DNA of 64,000 bases from Herpetosiphonaceae bacterium (GTDB taxonomy: Bacteria; Chloroflexota; Chloroflexia; Chloroflexales; Kallotenuaceae): positions 1 through 64,000 of the forward strand of contig JACDGP010000007.1 of assembly GCA_013821605.1 (NCBI GenBank), read 5' to 3'. Below the pieces are notes generated by a model, which saw only the letters and a program-made list of their open reading frames with translations, made no database searches and had not been told where the DNA came from. This document shows positions 59,667-64,000 of the stretch, piece after piece. Position 1 is the first letter of the stretch; every line of letters begins with the position of its first letter. The position numbers were made by a program, and so were the translations under genes.

Positions 59667-59695
59667 TTGTTGCCGCCGCTGGCCTGTGCTACCAT
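59667..59695 (+). promoter_or_regulatory. Sigma70-type promoter of sucC
   Basis: TTGTTG, 17 bases, TACCAT (59690-59695), 47 bases before the GTG start. Confidence 0.45.
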
Positions 59696-59742
59696 AGCTG
59701 CGGCCCGGTTCACAACTAGGCCGGAACGAGAAGGAGCGAACG

Positions 59743-60912
59743 GTGAAACTCCACGAGTATCAAGCTCGCGATATTTTACAGCACTATGGCGTACCCGTCA
59801 CTGGCGGAGGTGTTGCCAGCACGCCTGAAGAAGTGCGCCGCCTGGCCGAGGAGGTTGGCGGCCATGTAGCGGTGAAGGCCCAGGTCTTGTTTGGTGGTCG
59901 TGGCAAGGCCGGCGGCATTAAGGTGGTCCAGACGGCCGACGAAGCTGAGGCCGCAGGCAAACAAATTCTGAAGATGCGCTTGATCTCGCCACAAACAGGT
60001 CCCGAAGGCGTGATTGTTGAAAAAGTGCTGGTTGCGGAAGCCATTACCTATGACCGTGAAGTGTATCTGTCGGTCATTCTGGACCGTGGCAGCAAACGGA
60101 TCGTCGTCCTCGCCTCCGCCGAAGGTGGTATGGAGATCGAAGAGGTCGCCCAAACACATCCGGATGCCATCAAAAAAGCAGTCGCCGATCCCGAACTGGG
60201 GCTACAGGAGTTCCAGGCGCGCGAGCTAGCCTTCTCCATTGGATTGACCGACGCAAAGCAGGCGCGCCAATTCGCCTCGATTGCGATGGCCCTGTATCGC
60301 ATCTTTGTCGAAACCGATGCCTCGCTGGTCGAAATTAATCCGCTGGTGATCAAACAAGATGGCTCGTTGTTGGCCCTGGACTCCAAAGTGCTGCTCGACG
60401 ACTCGGCCCTGTTTCGCCACAAAGATCTAGCGGCCATGCGCGACGACGCCGGTGAGCCGGAAGCGGAGCAAAAGGCCCGTGCGTCGGACCTCACGTTTAT
60501 CAAGCTTGACGGCGATATCGGCTGCATGGTGAACGGGGCCGGGCTCGCGATGGCAACCATGGATGTGGTCAACCTGTATGGCGGTAAGCCGGCGAACTTC
60601 CTTGACATCGGTGGCGGCGCGAATGCCAAGAAGGTAGCGGCGGCGCTCGACATTATTCTGGATGATGCCAACGTCAAGGCGGTGCTGATCAACATTTTTG
60701 GCGGTATCACCCGTGGCGACGAAGTCGCTAAGGGTATCGTTGCGGCATTGGATAACGTTCGGCGTAAAGTGCCGATGGTCGTGCGACTGGTCGGAACCAA
60801 TGCGGAAGAAGGAGCACGCATTCTCAAAGATGCCGCCTTGATCCCAGCGACCTCTCTCTCGGAAGCGGCGAAGAAGGTCGTCGCCGTGGCGAAGGGCGCA
60901 CCGCAGCCATAA
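59743..60912 (+). CDS. sucC: Succinyl-CoA ligase (ADP/GDP-forming) beta subunit
   Basis: 389 residues, normal length; GTG start with AAGGAG seven bases upstream. ATP-grasp domain: [57 protein letters not shown]-terminal CoA-ligase part: [52 protein letters not shown]. Works with SucD to convert succinyl-CoA to succinate with ATP or GTP synthesis in the TCA cycle. The partner gene sucD is not adjacent but 1.6 kb downstream, beyond xre and gmd. Confidence 0.96.
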   Translation: MKLHEYQARDILQHYGVPVTGGGVASTPEEVRRLAEEVGGHVAVKAQVLFGGRGKAGGIKVVQTADEAEAAGKQILKMRLISPQTGPEGVIVEKVLVAEAITYDREVYLSVILDRGSKRIVVLASAEGGMEIEEVAQTHPDAIKKAVADPELGLQEFQARELAFSIGLTDAKQARQFASIAMALYRIFVETDASLVEINPLVIKQDGSLLALDSKVLLDDSALFRHKDLAAMRDDAGEPEAEQKARASDLTFIKLDGDIGCMVNGAGLAMATMDVVNLYGGKPANFLDIGGGANAKKVAAALDIILDDANVKAVLINIFGGITRGDEVAKGIVAALDNVRRKVPMVVRLVGTNAEEGARILKDAALIPATSLSEAAKKVVAVAKGAPQP

Positions 60913-60930
60913 AGGAACGATGGAGGTCCT

Positions 60931-61425
60931 TCAGCGATGAGAAAGGTGTGACTCCTCGCCGCACCGATGCCGCTCGCACATGTGGTTGAGCTTGTGGAGG
61001 GCAGCTTCCAGTATATGGCGTTCGCGTGTATCGTCCGTGCTGGCGTGCAAAGCGAGGAGCCTATCCTGCCAATGGAGCAGGGATGTCTGCCAACGGTGGT
61101 CGTTTGCCCCATCGAATTCAGCCACAATATTGAGGTCGTGCTCCAGCAAACAAAGCTCTTTCTCGACTTCAGTATAGCGGGCAGCAATAGCTGGCAGACG
61201 CTCAGACTTGGCAGCCGGGTAGTAGGTGTTCGCGACCAACGCATGCGGTTCACAGCGAAACAAACCGGCCAGCAGCACAATCGTCCGCTCCGAAGGCACG
61301 GCCAAATCCATCTCGAAGTGCGAAATGGCGGTGCGTGAGGCAGCGATACGGTCGGCCAACTCTTGTTGCGTCCATCCAAGGGCAGTACGGTAGTGCGCAA
61401 TGCGTGCGCCGAGCTTATCGAGCAT
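60931..61425 (-). CDS. XRE-family HTH regulator
   Basis: 164 residues. HTH_3 domain at the N-terminus (IAHYRTALGWTQQELADRIA, ASRTAISHFEMDLAVPSERT). The C-terminal ~95 residues are helical (EVEKELCLLEHDLNIVAEFD) and unassigned. It is divergent from gmd; three regularly spaced TTAGC/GCTAA half-sites lie between them and are the probable operator. Inserted between sucC and sucD, opposite to both. The long minus-strand ORF 60048-61400 overlapping it is a shadow. Confidence 0.85.
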   Translation of the reverse strand: MLDKLGARIAHYRTALGWTQQELADRIAASRTAISHFEMDLAVPSERTIVLLAGLFRCEPHALVANTYYPAAKSERLPAIAARYTEVEKELCLLEHDLNIVAEFDGANDHRWQTSLLHWQDRLLALHASTDDTRERHILEAALHKLNHMCERHRCGEESHLSHR

Positions 61426-61450
61426 ATACCAACAATACCATAATCCTCGC

Positions 61451-61474
61451 TTAGCGAGTGCTAAGTGAGTTAGC
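61451..61474. promoter_or_regulatory. Operator-like triple half-site TTAGC / GCTAA / TTAGC
   Basis: TTAGC (61451-61455), GCTAA (61460-61464), TTAGC (61470-61474), spaced about one helical turn; together they form overlapping inverted repeats (CTTAGC-GAGT-GCTAAG). They lie 26-49 bases upstream of the xre start and ~60 bases before gmd. Confidence 0.55.
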
Positions 61475-61485
61475 AGACACGGTGA

Positions 61486-62511
<1,026 letters not shown>

Positions 62512-62532
62512 GGACTGAAGAAAGGGGACATC

Positions 62533-63414
62533 GTGAGCGTTCTCGTCGACAAGAATACCCGGTTGCTGGTACAGGGCATTACCGGACGTGAGGGCGAATT
62601 TCATACACGCGCGATGCTCGGCTATGGCACCACTGTCGTGGCGGGGGTAGTGCCGGGACGCGGTGGACAGCGCGCCATCGACGACAAGGTGCCCGTTTTC
62701 AATACGGTGCGTGAGGCAGTCGAGCAAACACAGGCCAACGTGTCGATCATTTTCGTGCCCGCGCCTTTCGCCCCCGATGCGATGCGCGAGGCCGCCGATG
62801 CAGGTATTCCTTTCATTGTCTGCCTGACGGAGTACATCCCGGCTAACGATATGGTCCCGACCTACGAATATATTAAGCAGCGTGGCGCACGCCTCCTTGG
62901 GCCTAATTGTCCGGGCCTTCTGACACCTGGGGGGGCCAAGGTCGGAATTATCCCAGGTTCGATCGTCGCCGAAGGTCCGGTTGGAGTCGTCTCAAAGTCG
63001 GGCACGCTGACATATGAGGCTGTTGACGCGCTGACCAAGCTCGGTATCGGTCAGACAACGATCATTGGGATTGGCGGCGATCCAATCATTGGTACGAACT
63101 TCATCGACTGCTTGCAATTATTCCAGGACGATGCCGACACTAAGGCGATCGTTATGATCGGCGAAATCGGCGGTACAGCCGAGCAGGAAGCTGCAGCCTT
63201 TATCAAGGCGCATGTTACGAAGCCGGTCGTCAGCTTCATCGCAGGTCAGACAGCACCTGCGGGTAAGCGTATGGGCCATGCGGGAGCAATTATTTCAGGA
63301 GGCGAGGGCACGGCGGCCGAAAAGATCGCGGCTCTGGAAGCAGCGGGGGTCGCAGTAGCTAAGGAACCGGGCGAAATCGCCCAACTCGTCCAGCAGCGTC
63401 TGCACCAGAGATGA
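62533..63414 (+). CDS. sucD: Succinyl-CoA ligase alpha subunit
   Basis: 293 residues; GTG start after AGGGGAC. N-terminal CoA-binding Rossmann domain ([51 protein letters not shown]). Catalytic phospho-His in [17 protein letters not shown]; other landmarks are [12 protein letters not shown] and [13 protein letters not shown]. Pairs with SucC. It follows gmd by 21 bases and is probably cotranscribed with it, unlike the usual sucCD operon. Confidence 0.96.
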   Translation: MSVLVDKNTRLLVQGITGREGEFHTRAMLGYGTTVVAGVVPGRGGQRAIDDKVPVFNTVREAVEQTQANVSIIFVPAPFAPDAMREAADAGIPFIVCLTEYIPANDMVPTYEYIKQRGARLLGPNCPGLLTPGGAKVGIIPGSIVAEGPVGVVSKSGTLTYEAVDALTKLGIGQTTIIGIGGDPIIGTNFIDCLQLFQDDADTKAIVMIGEIGGTAEQEAAAFIKAHVTKPVVSFIAGQTAPAGKRMGHAGAIISGGEGTAAEKIAALEAAGVAVAKEPGEIAQLVQQRLHQR

Positions 63415-63487
63415 CGTCTACCTGCTACCAACTGCAACTTTTCCGTGTAGGTAACGTACAATCACTGCATAGCTTGTGGAGGCATAC

Positions 63488-63814
63488 ATGATCCTAGCGT
63501 TATTCGGTGGTTCGAAGGACCAGCGCCGGACACCCCTGGCAGAAGGCGAACAGTTGATCGCAGCCTTCGGCGGAATCGAAATGGATCTGACGGAGGCCCC
63601 GTTACAAGAACAAACCTACATGTCGGCGTTGGCCTTTTGCGGCGGGATTAAGCTGCTGGTACCGCGCGGCACCGATGTCGTTTTCTCTGGCTTTTCGCTG
63701 ATGGGAGGTCGCGAATACCGCCATGCTGACGACGAGCAGAACCAAGACCACTATGCCACCATTCACCTCAACTCGGTAGCAGTCATGGGCGGTATCGAAG
63801 TAGTCGAGGTCTAA
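63488..63814 (+). CDS. LiaF-like cell-wall-stress-response domain protein
   Basis: 108 residues from ATG 63488 with GGAGG seven bases upstream; the track start adds four residues. ILALFGGSKDQRRTPLAEGE, then IAAFGGIEMDLTEAPL, FCGGIKLLVPRGTDVVFSGF and VAVMGGIEVVEV form the repeated 'GG...V' beta-strand pattern of the LiaF C-terminal domain (PF09922-like). Membrane helices of full LiaF are absent, so this is the soluble domain alone. Such proteins modulate envelope-stress two-component systems or act as small scaffolds; no kinase is adjacent. Confidence 0.75.
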   Translation: MILALFGGSKDQRRTPLAEGEQLIAAFGGIEMDLTEAPLQEQTYMSALAFCGGIKLLVPRGTDVVFSGFSLMGGREYRHADDEQNQDHYATIHLNSVAVMGGIEVVEV

Positions 63815-63846
63815 GTTATCGCGCAACGTATGGCTGGCTCTATAAA

Positions 63847-63879
63847 GAACGAGGGGCAGGTGTGAACTGTCCCTCGTTC
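63847..63879 (+). terminator. Terminator after the LiaF-like gene
   Basis: GAACGAGGGGCAG (63847-63859), 7-base loop, CTGTCCCTCGTTC (63867-63879): 13-position stem with one G-U. The T-run after it is weak (CTCTGTT). Confidence 0.65.
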
Positions 63880-63901
63880 CTCTGTTGAAGAAGGCGGTTC
63901 C

Positions 63902-64000
63902 ATGCGTTGCTCCATCATTTTTGTTATGGTTGATGGTCTTGGACTCGCGCCGCCAGGAGCGCAGAATCTGGTCCTGGGGAATCTACCGCTGCTGACGCGA
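63902..64000 (+). CDS. Start of an alkaline-phosphatase-superfamily metalloenzyme, 3' part outside window
   Basis: 33 codons remain open at the window end: IIFVMVDGLGLAPPGAQNLV. The 'FVDGLGLG' beginning, with a metal-binding Asp right after the first strand, is typical of phosphoglycerate-mutase/phosphopentomutase-like metalloenzymes in the alkaline phosphatase superfamily. GAAGGCGG precedes ATG 63902. The product cannot be refined from so short a piece. Confidence 0.55.
   Translation, partial: MRCSIIFVMVDGLGLAPPGAQNLVLGNLPLLTR

Noticed and set aside
60048-61400. Minus-strand 450-codon ORF
   Set aside because: Antisense shadow of sucC and out-of-frame overlap with xre; composition follows the codon bias of sucC read backwards.

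Overview
The window looks like chromosomal DNA of a free-living, probably aerobic bacterium, most likely Chloroflexota. Pointers are the glycoside hydrolase with repeated 'VQYFER..LE.HP' segments, the GT-C membrane mannosyltransferase, a long MalT-like LuxR regulator with an extra N-terminal domain, many sigma70-type promoters and moderately high GC. The phylum call is inference. I saw no rRNA or tRNA gene, CRISPR array or replication origin.

Region by region. 0-3.8 kb: tandem secreted phosphoesterases, a GAF sensor histidine kinase interrupted by one in-frame TGA, and an AAC(6')-type acetyltransferase. 3.8-13.1 kb: WYL regulator, large-subunit catalase, 6-phosphogluconate dehydrogenase, tandem secreted BNR/sialidase-like proteins, MaoC hydratase, cNMP-DUF1003 protein. 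13.2-17.2 kb: a strong promoter, 23-residue leader peptide and textbook attenuator ahead of a heterodimeric ABC exporter. 17.2-21.1 kb: a scarred stretch with an SDR lacking catalytic residues, a MmyB-type regulator fused to a primase-like tail, a long perfect inverted repeat, a Tn3-like remnant and an AlkD-like protein. 21.4-35.4 kb: secreted glycosidase, esterase, EEP phosphatase, IS remnant, M28 peptidase, two coupled MFS pumps, TerC, GT-C transferase, CHRD protein with LPxTG-like tail, ATP-grasp protein. 35.6-41.4 kb: an OpuB/OpuC-type compatible-solute ABC operon with DUF1684, then an SDR. 41.6-46.1 kb: a visibly AT-richer NurA / HerA / DNA methyltransferase cassette. 46.3-49.9 kb: serine hydrolase, OHCU decarboxylase, xanthine phosphoribosyltransferase, 2-hydroxyacid dehydrogenase. 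50-53.2 kb: DUF433 protein with a broken PIN-like partner, a second leader-peptide-controlled efflux gene and a TetA-like pump. 53.3-64 kb: MalT-like regulator, CcdA, two Nudix hydrolases around a linalool-dehydratase-like protein, sucC and sucD split by xre and gmd, a LiaF-like protein and the start of an alkaline-phosphatase-superfamily enzyme.

The most notable signals are: (1) the kinase TGA sits where the GAF family usually has Cys, keeps frame on both sides, and is followed at bacterial-SECIS distance by a hairpin with a GGTC loop, which suggests a selenocysteine sensor kinase; (2) two independent drug exporters are preceded by strong-SD mini-ORFs and mutually exclusive RNA hairpins, resembling ribosome-mediated attenuation; (3) a NurA-HerA-methyltransferase module that looks like a restriction or defence system. 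Drug export and resistance (AAC(6')-like, ABC pair, four MFS pumps, MmyB-like regulator) are recurring themes.
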